DNA from: Halomonas almeriensis
GTDB lineage: Bacteria > Pseudomonadota > Gammaproteobacteria > Pseudomonadales > Halomonadaceae
DNA length: 46,109 nucleotides
Reading direction: 5' to 3'
Assembly (NCBI RefSeq): GCF_030409235.1
Contig: NZ_JAUFPO010000007.1
Span: 1 to 46,109, forward strand
A program made the position numbers and the translations under genes. Shown piece after piece: positions 46,070-46,109 of the stretch. The notes beneath the pieces are model-generated. The model was not told where the DNA came from, did not search any database, and saw only the letters and a list, made by a program, of their open reading frames with translations. Position 1 is the first letter of the stretch; each line of letters opens with the position of its first letter.

Positions 46070-46109
46070 ACGCATCCGCTGCCGGCGACGGGCCAACCTC
46101 GCTAGCGGC

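Overview
The window is GC-rich chromosomal DNA from a gammaproteobacterium, most likely a Halomonas-type halophile. This is inferred from protein resemblance and gene order: metK is divergent from tkt, followed by epd-pgk-fba, as in pseudomonads. SelD, MetK, FbaB, Epd, YrdA, LigB and YheV look close to their E. coli counterparts, and many secondary and TRAP transporters are present. I see 38 protein-coding genes, no tRNA or rRNA gene, no insertion sequence, no CRISPR array and no phage genes. Almost everything is core or transport metabolism; there is no defence or mobile island.

Layout. 0.3-8.3 kb: a two-TM potassium channel with RCK domain, a TSUP permease, a DUF416 protein coupled to an alkyltransferase-like DNA-lesion protein, a glutamine-amidotransferase-like protein lacking its nucleophile, the selD-selU pair for 2-selenouridine in tRNA, yciH, a Na+/Ca2+-exchanger-type carrier and a small DUF4235 membrane protein. 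8.4-16.3 kb: a YieH-like HAD phosphatase and a central-carbon block (class II aldolase, pgk, epd and tkt on the minus strand, class I aldolase fbaB on the plus strand). 16.6-24.3 kb: a methyl-cycle block (metK, ahcY, metF) interleaved with ligB (a NAD+ DNA ligase with a signal peptide), an LpxH-like phosphoesterase and an AEC permease. 24.3-28 kb: a structured, repeat-bearing intergenic stretch and a TAXI-type TRAP transporter. 28.1-34.1 kb: yheV-prlC, a sodium:neurotransmitter-symporter family carrier, a gamma carbonic anhydrase, a YdjM-like membrane hydrolase and an ExoD protein.

34.1-46 kb is the most coherent unit: a lactate locus. On the minus strand lldR-dctB-dctD are translationally overlapped. 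Divergently, lutA-lutB-lutC-lldP-dld encode L-lactate oxidation, lactate uptake and a large FAD/Fe-S D-lactate dehydrogenase. The 327-bp divergent region carries one perfect and one near-perfect LldR/PdhR-type palindrome on either side of a candidate promoter. A DctB/DctD sensor-regulator pair in one operon with the lactate repressor, with no C4-dicarboxylate transporter beside it, is the most interesting organisational feature here.

Non-coding structure worth attention: a 49-bp dispersed repeat in two copies (41/49 identical), a nested long stem-loop after metF, a six-unit heptad array after ahcY, an inverted pair of DnaA-box-like 9-mers, and a very good sigma70 promoter at the right edge that probably drives a stable-RNA operon just outside the window.
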